Shown in pieces: positions 1 to 48,998 of a stretch of 64,000 bases of DNA. The stretch is from Cyprinodon diabolis (taxonomy: Eukaryota > Chordata > Actinopteri > Cyprinodontiformes > Cyprinodontidae), in assembly GCA_030533445.1 (NCBI GenBank), contig CM060073.1, positions 41,275,928 to 41,339,927 of the forward strand, read 5' to 3'. The translations under genes and the position numbers were made by a program. Within the stretch, counting starts at the first letter, position 1; every line of letters starts with the position of its first letter. The notes under the pieces are model-generated. The model saw only the letters and a list, made by a program, of their open reading frames with translations, was not told where the DNA came from and searched no databases.

Positions 1-10744
<10,744 letters not shown>

Positions 10745-12125
10745 ACGTCCCCATCCTTCACACTAACACCATGGGGAGGATCTATATGAAGAAGAGAAAA
10801 CTAAATCTTGTTTGGGTGTCCTATATTGTCACTGTTTTTCATGTAATATTTTAGGCAAGCCTTGTAAGTTTTAACGTCGCATCTTATTCCTATATCACTG
10901 TTTTTGAATCCTTAGAAACTGCTGTCATGGTCAGATTAATGAAGATTTGTCTGGGCTGATATCTTTCTCTCATCTTGTTGTTTGTAATGATTTTAGATGG
11001 CAGTCAACAGTGATCATACGGTTCGTTTTATTTAGTGAGATCACCTGATTAGTTACTGATTAGTCTCTGCGGGAGCTGATCTTTCAGCTATCTGCTGAGA
11101 CTTTAGAGACCTTCCTGGCTTATTTTCTCTTTCAGTGCAATGATTTTTAGGTTAGTTGGGATAACTTTCCTTGGCAGCTAGTGATTTAAAGCATTTTACT
11201 CCATGGTGGAAGTAAACCACGGACTTGAATCATTCCAAGCCATAGGTCATCGCTTCTTCATAATTGCAGCTAAGTTTTGCGACTTTTCCCCATCTTGGAT
11301 TTTATTTCTTCTTCTGAGGACATGGAATTAGCGTCGCATATCAGATTGTAGAAAAATCCTTGTTTGCTACTTGTATTAGTTACAGATCCTCATTCTGTAA
11401 TAGTGCGGGTTCAATCGTAGTTGGTTTCTGTTGCCTTACAGGGATCTTGTTACTTGTTTTTGTTTTTAACTAGAACTACTTTAATCTGATGTGAATAAAT
11501 GACTGATCTGAAGTTGAAGCCCTCCTTCTGCTGCAATGACAGTTGCCATTACATTCTGGGACCATTTACTTGTCTATCATAAGTTTTCTTAGTTTATGTT
11601 TTAAGTGATTTTTGTTTTATTCTTATGGTCTTTTTCCTTTTTTAAGAATTGAATGTTGATATTTTAAAATGTCATACCAAAAATCTGTGCAACTGCTTTG
11701 ACGACTACAAACCAAAATATGTCTATTTTGTGTTCATACTTTGTTTTTATAGCAGAGCTGCTTTGCTGGCCTGTAATGAGGACAGTTTACTCTCATGACA
11801 TTGTGTTTACTGATGTAGAAAGCCAGAGGCGACTTGAGTGTCTGTGATCCTTTGTCTCTATTTCCCTCAAATACCAGGGAAAGAACGACTTGCACCCAAT
11901 TCAAAAGAGCAATGAAGTAGAGCTGCAAATTTTAGGGTTCAAAGATATTTATCACCTTTCAAGTTGAACCTTAACAGGTCCTGAAGCATATAAAAGGGTA
12001 CTGAGAATTAGATAATATTGTTATAATTTTAAAACCCCTTCTTGTTATCTTATTTTATCAACTAGATAAACTGACCAGTGGGACGCTGTTGGAGTTGATG
12101 CAATAAAGTGTCTGAATTTATTTGG
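10745..12125 (+). other. gfpt1: gfpt1 3' untranslated region
   Basis: Non-coding sequence after the gfpt1 stop. Plus-strand AATAAA signals lie at 11494-11499 and 12102-12107. The second is followed by T/G-rich sequence (GTGTATTTTTTTTATTTTG), which suits cleavage near 12120-12130. The exact end is inferred. Confidence 0.6.
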
Positions 12126-12870
12126 TTTAAAGATGTCTTCCAGTGGTGTATTTTTTTTATTTTGTTAAATATAAACTGAAAATATAATGGGGGTGGGGGG
12201 GTATTGCTTTTAGTTGAAGGGATTCACAAAATACAAGAAAAGATATTCTGACTTTCAATTTGGGTTGAGGACTATTCAACCATTTACTTCAGCCAGAGTT
12301 TGAAGTAAATGGTGAAAATGATTTTGAGAACTTAGTGATATAATTTCTGTTCTTGCTTAAAATGAATGCTTGTACTTTTTTTAAATAGTGTGAACTAGAG
12401 CTATTTTAGCTAACCTCTTTTTATTGACCCCTAAGATTTTTTTTTTTACTTCCTCCCTCTGGTGGTGGTATAACGTCTGAGAAGCATCCATTATACCCTA
12501 AAGATCCCCTCTCTCTTTGCTAAATAAACTTAGTATAGTAATTTAGGTTTTTAAAATGCCTATAATATTAAAAAAATTCTAGTAGTTTCCCTTTTCCCAG
12601 GGTCCAACTGCTTCCATGAGTTTTCTAATTTCTATAAAGTGTTGTTTCAAACATTGTGTTGCCTCTTAACTGGAGTGTACACTATAACAAGAGGAGAAAT
12701 TTAGAAATGCAAAAAGCTTGTTTCCTAAAGAACTCTTGCACCTAACCATAAAAGATTTAGCACTTTAAAAATGGCACATGGTTGACCGAAGTGCTGAAAG
12801 CCAGGTGAAACACCAAAAATAAAAGCTCAAATCCATCAAAATGGGTTAACAAAAACAGAAAAAAAATTTT
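12126..12870. other. intergenic gap between convergent transcripts
   Basis: AT-rich sequence between the inferred gfpt1 poly(A) site and the minus-strand poly(A) signal at 12891-12896. I see no gene, RNA or recognisable repeat in it. Confidence 0.5.
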
Positions 12871-12890
12871 TTAGGAGTGTAGATTCTATC

Positions 12891-12896
12891 TTTATT
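12891..12896 (-). terminator. minus-strand poly(A) signal AATAAA
   Basis: TTTATT on the plus strand reads AATAAA on the minus strand. It lies 224 bp after the stop of the minus-strand open exon (13120) and is a plausible end for that exon's transcript, or for a very long antxr1 3'UTR. Confidence 0.45.
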
Positions 12897-13119
12897 TACA
12901 ACAAACTAGCAAAAACGTAGAAGTACAATAAATGAACAACTCATTTTTAATAGAAAAGTTTGGCTTGTAGCTTTGAGACACCGATCTAAAATTTCTAAAT
13001 TTAATTATTACAATTAAAAAAACAACTGCAATACAGCTAAATATTTACATTAAGAGTTAAGTCTTTTTTCCTATTTGTGCATTATATACAGAATTGAGGT
13101 ACATGATCAATTGCACATC

Positions 13120-13797
13120 TTAAATGGACAACAGATTGTGGCTACCAAGGATTTGGCATAATATCCCCAGTGGTCTTATAAAGGCCCAAGAAGCTGAAAT
13201 GGTAGATATGAAGGGCCCGAGGCGTCTGCATACAGCTGAGGGGACCAACAATACCATGTGGATGAGGGCCAGTATGGTCAGAGAAATGCACAGTGAATGC
13301 CTGCAGATCACAGGCAGGACACGCAGCAGCACATGGAGTGATCTGACCCGCTGCACAGCTCTCCTTCCTTCACCACACACCAGAGAGAGGCTGCTGCTCC
13401 AGACGGTGTCCGCGGGAAGCCAGGTGGAAGGTCTCGAACAGCCACATCGTTCCAAGGCTTTTGGTGGTAAAAGCTCACCGGTCACTGCCAGCCTGAGGAA
13501 TGCATTCAGCTTTAGCATGACTTTAAGCTGAAAAGCCAAGCTGTTGGTGAGAATGAGGGCAGATTTCAGAAGGAGTTCACTGTATATGCTCATTATTATC
13601 ATGGCTTCACATGCAGCTTCGGAATAATTGTAGAAGTCAGCCAAGACTTTTAGCAAAAACAGTCTCAATCCTCCAATCATGTGTAGTTTTTCATTTAAAA
13701 AGCCCATTGTCTGAACCATCATACAATAGGCAAGCCCTTTACCAACCAGTGCAAACCAAAGCAGCACAACAGCTTCAATCAAGGTGCTTAGAATTAT
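13120..13797 (-). CDS. unidentified minus-strand terminal exon (open, hydrophobic)
   Basis: I do not recognise a family. Reading the minus strand, a good 3' splice site (pyrimidine-rich ...TTTTCATTTACTCAG) is followed at 13797 by 225 sense codons in phase 0 and a TAA at 13120-13122. An AATAAA lies 224 bp further on. The predicted peptide is rich in Leu/Ile/Val with several possible membrane segments (for example IEAVVLLWFALVGKGLAY near the start, ISLTILALIHMVLLV near the end). Base composition is richer in GC than the surroundings. It could be the last exon of an unknown gene, an alternative antxr1 3' exon (the donor of antxr1 exon 17 is also phase 0), or a chance open frame in a long antxr1 3'UTR. 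The coding claim is weak. Confidence 0.3.
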   Translation of the reverse strand: MILSTLIEAVVLLWFALVGKGLAYCMMVQTMGFLNEKLHMIGGLRLFLLKVLADFYNYSEAACEAMIIMSIYSELLLKSALILTNSLAFQLKVMLKLNAFLRLAVTGELLPPKALERCGCSRPSTWLPADTVWSSSLSLVCGEGRRAVQRVRSLHVLLRVLPVICRHSLCISLTILALIHMVLLVPSAVCRRLGPFISTISASWAFIRPLGILCQILGSHNLLSI

Positions 13798-13844
13798 CTG
13801 AGTAAATGAAAACAGGTGGTCTTAACAAGCTCAACTCATTAAAG

Positions 13845-14195
13845 CTGCAGTTGCATCTCAGTGAATTATGGCAAAATTAAAAATTTTACTTATTACAGCA
13901 ATTTTATACAAAAAATAAAACTCGTTGCATTTATTTCTTGCACATCTAAAGTCATTAAAAAAATAAGAAATCTCTGTTTTATGTCAGATAAAAGCAAACA
14001 GAATCTCAATCTACTGTGAAACATTTTAAAATCTACACAGCCTGGAAACTTATTGAAGCCTAATTTCACAGGAATCACTGCAGCAAAGAAGTGTGGCATG
14101 GAGTTCATCTGCATGTAACTGCAGAGATGTTGCTTTAACAGACTGCTTTACCAAGGGCATTGTTGGGTCTGGTGTCTCTCATCCTTCCCTAGGGG
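13845..14195 (-). mobile_element. decayed Tc1-like element, 3' end
   Basis: On the minus strand this reads like the end of a Tc1 transposase gene. ACACCAGACCCAACAATG and CTCCATGCCAC...TTGCTGCAGTGATTCCTGTG match the same positions in the intact element at 22397-24008 (CACCAGACCCAACAATT and CTCCATGCCACGC...GCTGCAGTAATACAGG). The outer end GCATCTCAGTGAATTATG resembles a Tc1 inverted-repeat end. There is no open frame. Confidence 0.6.
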
Positions 14196-14849
14196 GAGGG
14201 CCGTGTTTTTCAGGAGTCAAAAAACACAGTAGTTCCAGTTAGGCTCAGACTGGCAAACAATTTCAGCCCTGGCATTTTTCCATCTGCACCAGCCCTCTTA
14301 AAAAAAAAAAAAACAGAAGCACAGTCAAACGCGTACGTCTCAAATGTAAAACACAATACAAATACACATTGTGGATTAACCGATCTATCTTCAAGCATCA
14401 CACGACAACCATCACCAAGACTTCCACGGTCATCCTAAACTGCCAGATTGGGAAACATCCCAACCTGGCAACATTGCACGTGAGATGAAAAAAAATTACC
14501 CTTTATATGCAAAACCCCATCATACACTGCAACATATTTTTGCAAAATATTCTAACATAAATTCACCAAATATAAGAGGAGCATCGTTGTTTGGTATTAA
14601 AGAAAGCATTTTAGTTTTATTATAATTTAGTTTGTTGCAAGGATTTTACAGTTTGAAGAAATAGAGAATTACATCATATGCCAACTGTCACAACGATGTG
14701 CTTGACGAGGAAGGGCTATATGTACTGCATGCATCATTTAGGTAGTTCACATTGTATTATTTCTTGAGCTCCTTGAGTTATTTACTGTCACAGGTAGGTG
14801 CTTTTGGCCGGAGAGTAAGTGTTAGGGCCCAGTATGATTTAAAGAGGGC

Positions 14850-15345
14850 TGGCCCTCAATTGCTGAAATTAGGACCAGTCCACCATTACAGATTACCAGT
14901 CTGAGCCTTTTCCACTGAAATCCAGGAAATCTGCAGCATAATTCTACGCCCCCAGACTTAGTGGGAACAGTTGGATGATGGCCTCTTCCTGTTTCAACAG
15001 AACACGGTTCATAAAGATAAAGACATGGATGAGAGAGTTTGGAGTGAGTGAATTGGACTGACCTGCATAGAGTCCTGATCTCAACCCCACAGAATAGGGA
15101 TGGATTAGAGCAGAAACCAGAACCTCTCTTTCAACATCAGTCTATAGCCTCACAAATATGCTTCTGAAAGAAGGGTTAAAAAAATTCCCATAAAAACACC
15201 CCTAAACCTTGTGAACAGCTCACAAGGTTTCTGGGTTGTTACTGCAGCAAAGGGTGGAGCAATGTCACTTAAGTTCATGTGCGAGTCAAGGCAGTCAATA
15301 CTGTCAGTAAGGTTGTAATTAGTTTGTCTGACATTTGAAAACCAC
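14850..15345 (+). mobile_element. decayed Tc1-like transposon fragment
   Basis: A second, different Tc1-like relic. CATGGATGAGAGAGTTTGGA, GACTGACCTGCATAGAGTCC and TGATCTCAACCCCACAGAAT correspond to the DDE-E region (PxxxxDLNPIE) of Tc1 transposases. It is followed by CATCAGTCTATAGCCTCACA and GAAGGGTTAAAAAAATTCCC. Frame is lost through substitutions and indels. Confidence 0.65.
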
Positions 15346-18300
15346 ATAAAATTGGTCATTGTGAGTGCTTGGTAACACATTATCGACTTTAAACCCCAAA
15401 AGACGAGAAAGCTGTGAGGTTATAACTTTTTATTCCTCTTAAATGTCTTCAAATCTTGGCATGGACAATCAGAGCCAACGTCCTTTTCTGCAGCTTGTCC
15501 ACATTTCCTGAGGATTAGATGGAGTCTAATATTTTCCAGGGTAGATCACTCTATTCCTGCATGTGAAATTAATGCAATATATTGACATCTGGAATTGGTT
15601 AGCCATGCCCTGCATATGCTTTTTAGTTTTTTTTTTCTATCACAGGGAGGTGTTTGTGGTCCTCCTTGCTGTTAGATCCCAGAGGCAATACAGTATCAGC
15701 TCTCTGTTGCTGTTGGTAAAAAAAAAAGGACATAGAACAGTTTTACATTCAATGTGTGCACTTAAAGGTCTAATTCTAAAATATTGCAACATAAAAAGGT
15801 ATGTAGAAATGTCCTAAAACAAGAAACAGTGGATAAAAAGGGGCTCAAGAGGCATACACTTCAACCTGCTGAAGACTTCAAAAAAAAAAAAAACATACCT
15901 GCAGAGGATATTTTATGTTAAAAGTCATCATGTGATCTAGTGTCTTAATGATAATGAAAAGAAACATTGTAAAAAAAAAAAACATCCTTAAAACCATAAA
16001 TCAGAATAAGAACAGTATAGAACACCAGGTTGATTTGTGTGTCGAATAAGCATGTTTAGCTGATAAATGCCTTGCAGTGTATCTATGTCACTCTAACTTT
16101 TTTTCGTAGTATGTTAAAGTGCATACATATACTGCAGTTTCCATTTAGTTCAACTACCTTATTCTTACATAACTTTCGGGGTTTGCTGTCCCTGCTCCAG
16201 AAAAGCATGCTGCCTTATATCTTTGTATGGTCATCAGGATAACATAATGTTACGCTGTATCTTGCATGTAGGAAAAATAGTTACACTTTCATCCATCCAG
16301 ACATTCATCATCTTCTAGATGTTGAATGTAAGGCTCTGCATGGCCTTTTAATTAAAACACTTCTTTGATATTTGTAGAACATGCAACTGAGAGCTGGATA
16401 TCTACATCTCTTGCAAAGTAAACCACAAACCGTTTGGCTGTTTTTCTGACTATCTCTCTATTTGCCCAATATAAGATTCAGTTGGGCGCCATGTCTTGAT
16501 AGTTTTGCAATACTTTTTAATTTTCAGATATAAACTGAGGAATGCTTCTTGATCTGCTTAAAGCTTAATACAAATTTGTAACCTTCGTAACTTTATTCCT
16601 AACCTGTCTGCTGCGTTTTTTCCTCTTCATGTTGTCGGCTGTTCAGTTTTCTTCCCTAATGGATCTCTCGGGACTTCACAGATCAGCTGGATTTAACTCA
16701 GTTACAGAACTGAGTAGATATAATACAAAAAAAAAACAACATTTTAATATATTTTTTTATTCTTCAAAACTAGACTTTTTTTGTTGGTGTGTCACGTTAA
16801 AATTTAGAAGCAATGCTCTTAAATGTCTGTCTACAATGTAAGTAAGTGAAAGACGGGTCAGTAACCATAGTTAGTGCAGTTTAAAAATGTTTTCTTTGCA
16901 GCTATATATAAATATATTGGGGGATTTTAAGATGTTAATGCAAAATAGTCTAAAGTTGCAGAGGTGGGTAGTTACTAGTTACATGTACTCAGTTACATTT
17001 ACTTGAGTAACTTTTTTAAATGTACTTTTTGGAGTAGTCTTACTAAACGTTGCACTTTTTACTTTTACGATAAAGCATCACAAAGTTTCTAATATTTCGG
17101 GTTACTCCATCCATTGTGGGGACGTCACTTAATGAAAGCAAGCTTGCTTTAAATAAAATGCATCCTGGAGAGACACACTTTTGTATTTTATTTGTAGGCT
17201 AGGCTTATTGATTAAATGTTATTTTCCATCTGCTGAGTCTGCTGAGTTAATTGGAGGTTGAGTGAAAATACAGTATACTGTAATTGAATATGTTACATTG
17301 TCATATTTATCTTATTCTCTCAAAAAAACAGAATCACTAAATATTTTCTTCAATATTACATAATTTTGCAGCTCAGTTACCCAGTACCTAAAGATCCTTT
17401 TTACCAAATACTTTTATAATAATACCAAATATGCCTGTGTACTTTCTTTAACGGTTCATTTATACTGCTACTTGAGTAAAAATATGATGCAGTAGTGCTA
17501 CTTTCACTTAAGTGCCACCTCTGTAAAGTTGTCAGGTAATTAACATTTCAAGTGGTGTTCTTGAAAGCCAGTAAAGCATCAAACTACACACTGCAGGTAG
17601 AGAGAGCATAACGTGTCACAAATGTGAGTTTAAAATAGAACAAATATCCTGAAGCAAAAGCTTTAGTGATGCATTAATGAACAAGAAATTAAACATATGC
17701 TAAGGTGCCAATTGTGCTGGACAAGTTGTTTGTTTTGGAGCAGCATCCAGGATGAAATCTTCCCTCAGTCAGCTGCTCCTAAACCACACTCTGCACATAA
17801 AAAAACATGGCTTCATCATTTTGATATTTGGCACATTTGGATTAGAAAAACATCCAGAGAATGGATTGATCTGCTGATATGTTTGTATATAGAGCGAGTT
17901 TTCCCTTTTACCACAACAACAGCTGTTGACTGCAGCTTCCAAACCTTGATACTGAAGCAACATAGTAAATGCAAAAGAATCTGGCTGGGCATCCAGCCTT
18001 TTGGGTACAAAGTTTAGATGATTCGCAAAGAATTTTCCTTCTCTTCTTGGTTTAGTTTTTGAATAAAAAAAAAACACACAATAAAACTGATAAAAAACAT
18101 ATAAAAGGTAAAATCACACAGTTCACACAAGCCTTCTTTCCATGCAGTTGCTAACACAACAAAAAAAAAGTTCAAGATTATTCAGATTTCTGTAAATCTG
18201 CTGAAAGCCAAAACATTGGAAGCCTGAGTTTCATCCCGAATCAGATATTTTCAGCAGACATTCATCTTCTTATTGAGGGCTGAGGTACAGAGACTTTAGT

Positions 18301-18633
18301 CCGAGCTCATGAGGATTCATCCAAACGTACGAGCTGAGGGGTTAGTGGGTTCTGTAGCACCTCCAAGCATAAACTGCACAAATGTTCTGGAATTGATCTG
18401 CATGATCTCATTTGTATGGACTGTCTGTTGAGTGTAATTCAAGCATCTGAGTAATTGCACTGTTCTGCTAGATGTGTACAAAAGTCACTGTAGACAAATA
18501 GCTGGATAGTTCTCCTGGCTTCTCTGCACAAGGCAGAGGACACAAAAATGTCCCTGCTTCCAAACACAACATCTCTGCACGCTGATCACTGTTTTCCTTT
18601 AGTTTTGTGTCTCTCACATCTGCTGCCATTGCT
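15346..18633 (-). other. antxr1: antxr1 3' flank / 3'UTR
   Basis: Region downstream of the antxr1 stop codon on the minus strand. Candidate minus-strand AATAAA signals lie at 16592-16597 and 15429-15434, so the 3'UTR is probably 2-3 kb, or longer if the signal at 12891 is used. Apart from the hAT MITE at 16959-17523 I see no other feature. Confidence 0.45.
16959..17523. mobile_element. hAT-type MITE with perfect 8-bp target duplication
   Basis: Begins CAGAGGTGGGTAGTTACTAG and ends AAGTGCCACCTCTG, so the ends are inverted repeats (CAGAGGTGG / CCACCTCTG). The interior has the TTACTTGAGTAA motifs seen in a common fish repeat. The 8 bases on the left (16951-16958, TAAAGTTG) recur exactly on the right (17524-17531), the diagnostic 8-bp target-site duplication of hAT transposons. 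It has no transposase, so it was moved by another element. Confidence 0.9.
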
Positions 18634-45819
<27,186 letters not shown>

Positions 45820-46859
45820 TCCACCTACAGGAAATCTTGAATCAATCAAACCAAAAAAGCAACCAAAGTTGAATCCTCTTCCGTCAATCCTCAATGTTTT
45901 CAGATGCTGAGAGTGTTGATCAGAGTTTGAAGAGGCGGAGGGAGACAAAGCAGAGGTGTTGATGGCACTCTCTCATCCCCAGGTTTAAACCAGGTTGCAT
46001 AAGGATGAGAGAGGCTCCTCAAACTACATCTGATGCTGCTCCTTTGTTTGTGCCACGCACAGAGAGAAAGAACCTCTAACCCTGGATGTATTTGCAAAAA
46101 AAGAAAAATTCCATGTGTTTTCTCTCTTTCACCCTGGATCTAAGTGGGAAGAATGATGAGGACAACATGGTCAAATCACTTTGATCTTCTTACTGCTCCT
46201 GCCATCTAGTGGTAATAAAATAATGTAATTACACTAATCTTAAAATGGAAATCTGAAATTAAACACAAAATGAGACGGCATGTCTTTTATGAATTCCTTT
46301 TCTTTTCTATATGATTTTGAGATCATAGTAAAATGGAACTCAGACATGAAACAAAATAGAGAGAGCAATTACACCAAAACACCTGCATCCTCCTGGATCC
46401 CCATTATGTGTTTTCAGCTAAATTAGATTTTTACCACAGGTGTTAATATTTAGCTTATAGATTAAGAATAGTGAAGAAATAAAAATTTATATTTTTAATC
46501 CATTTATATATTTTTGTAATAATGACTGTTTTTAAAATGAATAGTTTGTGCACCAGGTGTACAAACTGCCGCAGCATTTCTGTACCTTTCTTAATATGTG
46601 AAGAAAACATTTTAATATAATTCAGATGTTTATTTAATGTACTTTTTATATATAGAAACACACAAAAACTACACAAACTGATAGTTTGTCTTGGACATAT
46701 TTGTATTTATTATTGATTTTCTTTTCAAGGCAAACTAAATTCTTTCCCACACATTCAGTTTAAAGATGTCCATTGTGGTCAGCGCTTTTATTAACTGATG
46801 CATTTGTTATACAATTCTGACCTTATATCACCTTTAGGCCATATGGATTTGTAATTTCT
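45820..46859. other. antxr1 upstream / msmb downstream region
   Basis: About 1 kb between the antxr1 start codon and the msmb stop codon; both genes run on the minus strand. It must hold the antxr1 5'UTR and promoter and the msmb 3'UTR, but I see no clear TATA box. A minus-strand AATAAA at 46706-46711 could end msmb. Confidence 0.5.
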
Positions 46860-47858
46860 TTATTTTCCTGAATAGTGAAAAACAGGACAGAGCACGGATG
46901 GGTCATCTTTCTTGTGGACAGTATATTCACATGCCTTTTGATCAAACACAGCCTCGCAGTCATCAGGGAAGCCCGTTGGAACTCCATACCTGAAATCAAA
47001 CAGAAACCAGAAGAAAAAAGGTAGCTGGGACTTTTTTCTTTACATTAGGCAATAACATGCGTATGATTTGCTTGTACATACACACTGCAGCATCGTTCAC
47101 AGTCGCATTTCATACATCCACTGTTCCTCCAAGTTGTCCCTCTAACATGCCATATTAAATCAAAATCATCTTGACAATGGGTCTCATTTTGTGTTTCTGC
47201 AAAGGGAAATATATATATATATATATATATATTTGTGTTTATATAGTATATTATAAATCTTTAAACCTAGAAACTCATCTGAAAATCACCATAAATATTC
47301 TTTATGTGAAATTTGGATTTTACCTGGAGTCTGAGGTTTGACCTGGCAATGAGCATCTGACAGAGATGTCAAGACACAGAGCAGCAGAGCCAGCAGCAAA
47401 TATTTCTTTGGAGAAAATGAAGAACAAACAGCGCTCTTTACTATACAACAGAATTTAGAAACTATTATTTAACTTATACAGACTTTCAGGCCACTATTCA
47501 TAAAAATGGAGCCACAGATAGACACATTAAAAGTTCAAGAAACCCTTCAACCATCTTCTCCTTATTCTGTCTGGGTCACAGTGTGGCTGGTGCCTATCTA
47601 TAGAAGTCTATGGGTGAGAGGTGGGATACACCCTGGACACCTTTTAGACAGTGGGAAGAAGCCGGAGTACCCGGACAGAACCCATGCATGCACAGGGAGA
47701 ACATGCAAACTCCATGCAGAAAGACCCTGGGCCAGGAATTGAACCCAGAACATTCTTGCTGCAAGGCAACAGTTCTACAAAGCGTACCACAGTGGTGCCC
47801 AGAGTAATAAACCCTAACAAACAATTATTTAAACAAATTGTTCAATAAAACTCACCAT
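46860..47858 (-). CDS. msmb: beta-microseminoprotein (PSP94)-like secreted protein
   Basis: Small secreted cysteine-rich protein; in mammals MSMB is a seminal and mucosal protein with antifungal and CRISP-binding roles, and fish have several copies of unclear function. Exons in transcript order: 47858-47856 (only the ATG), 47405-47324, 47196-47082, 46989-46860 (TAA). GT-AG with consistent phase, 109 residues. The protein starts with a signal peptide (MKYLLLALLLCVLTSLSDA). After it come exactly 10 cysteines in the family order, including GCMKCDCERCCSV and PTGFPDDCEAVF, which parallels the end of mammalian MSMB. The stop codon lies inside AAAATAAAG, so a poly(A) signal overlaps the stop. It lies between antxr1 and anxa1 on the same strand. 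Which paralog it is cannot be told. Confidence 0.9.
47209..47232. repeat. (AT)12 microsatellite in msmb intron 2
   Basis: 24 bp of AT dinucleotides, 13-36 bp upstream (in transcript sense) of the 3' splice site at 47196/47197, where the branch point is expected. Confidence 0.9.
47552..47790 (-). repeat. fish interspersed repeat in msmb intron 1
   Basis: Contains ATACACCCTGGACACC, GGGAGAACATGCAAACTCCA and AATTGAACCCAGAACATTC, phrases of a common fish repeat. The region around CTATGGGTGAGAGG...CACCCTGGAC is the reverse complement of the same family seen at 53408-53590 (GTCCAGGGTGTACCCC). Confidence 0.65.
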
Positions 47859-48590
47859 CCTGTCTCTGTGATTTGTCAGCATTGACACTGTCCTGGTAAA
47901 CACAAATATATGGAGTGTCATTTCTCTTAAATACTTTTTTTTGCCTGGACCTTTGGAATCAAACATCAGGGGGCACAGGAGTGTTACTTCACTTACTGAA
48001 AGTGATCAAAGCCCCTGGAAAAAACAAAAACAAATGATAAAGTTTCCAATATTTGATCTAACTTATTTTAGCACTTTTCTCTTGTTTTGTACAACAATTA
48101 CAATTCACTATACTATGATTTTTGTTTTAAACAGTTTATTTATAAGCAGGGTTAAACAGTGCTCTCTCTCTTTATATAGATAGATCTAGATATATCTAGA
48201 TAGATATAGATACTTTTTTTAATTTAATTTTACAGTTGTTTTTTTTATAGCCAATTAATCATTATTAATCAAATTATTTAAATAATTTTCAACTAAAAAT
48301 CAAATAATCATTAACATTAATCATTAACTTAATTTTGTGTTAAAAATAATCCTTCTTTGTCTGCAAATATGCTGTCAAAAACCCCTCAAGTGGCACAGTT
48401 TAATATTAGCCTGGTTCAAATTCTGTTAAAAAAATCTCATATTAGGCCCACTTTTCTATCCAATTTATAATTAATTTATGTCCAGAATAGTTAAGTGGTT
48501 AATTGATATACAAAATTAATCATACATTGTAGCCATAGTTTGTTGTCAAGATATGCATGCATGAACATAGAAACAGGACTCCATCACATT
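47859..48590. other. msmb upstream region
   Basis: Sequence between the msmb start and the inferred anxa1 poly(A) site. On the minus strand a TATA-like GTATTTAAGAG (47925-47935) lies about 70 bp before the msmb ATG and may be its promoter. A (TAGA/TCTAGATA) microsatellite lies at about 48170-48215. Nothing else is recognisable. Confidence 0.4.
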
Positions 48591-48610
48591 GCTTTTGAAT
48601 ATAAAAACAT

Positions 48611-48616
48611 TTTATT
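48611..48616 (-). terminator. anxa1 poly(A) signal AATAAA
   Basis: TTTATT on the plus strand reads AATAAA on the minus strand, about 380 bp after the anxa1 stop codon, giving a short 3'UTR (48998 to about 48590). Confidence 0.55.
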
Positions 48617-48998
48617 TTCAGATGTTAAAGTTCCTTCAAGTATGTTACTACAACTGATGATTGGCACAAGTTAACCTGTATACATCAGCCAACCTGCAAT
48701 ACTATGTTCAATGGACTTTCGGAAATAAATGCAAAGCTAAGTCTATGTAAAGCAATGGTCCACAATATGCTATCTATGCTGCCATAATACAAAACTACTT
48801 AAGGGGTTTATGTTTGCTAAAGCAGTGACAACTTCATTTAAATCTGTTTTTTTATGACTAAATGCCATGACAGTTGCAGAGACCTCTTCCCAGTCCTCCA
48901 CCACGCCATATATTTCAAAAGATAACAATTGATTTTCCACAGCTGCTGAACATTATGGTAGATCTTTGGCTTTTTGCACTTTGGTCCCAGACAAGCTT

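Noticed and set aside
13124..13531. Plus-strand ORF of 135 codons opposite the unexplained exon
   Set aside because: No splice or promoter context and no poly(A) signal in that direction; probably the shadow of the GC-richer minus-strand sequence.
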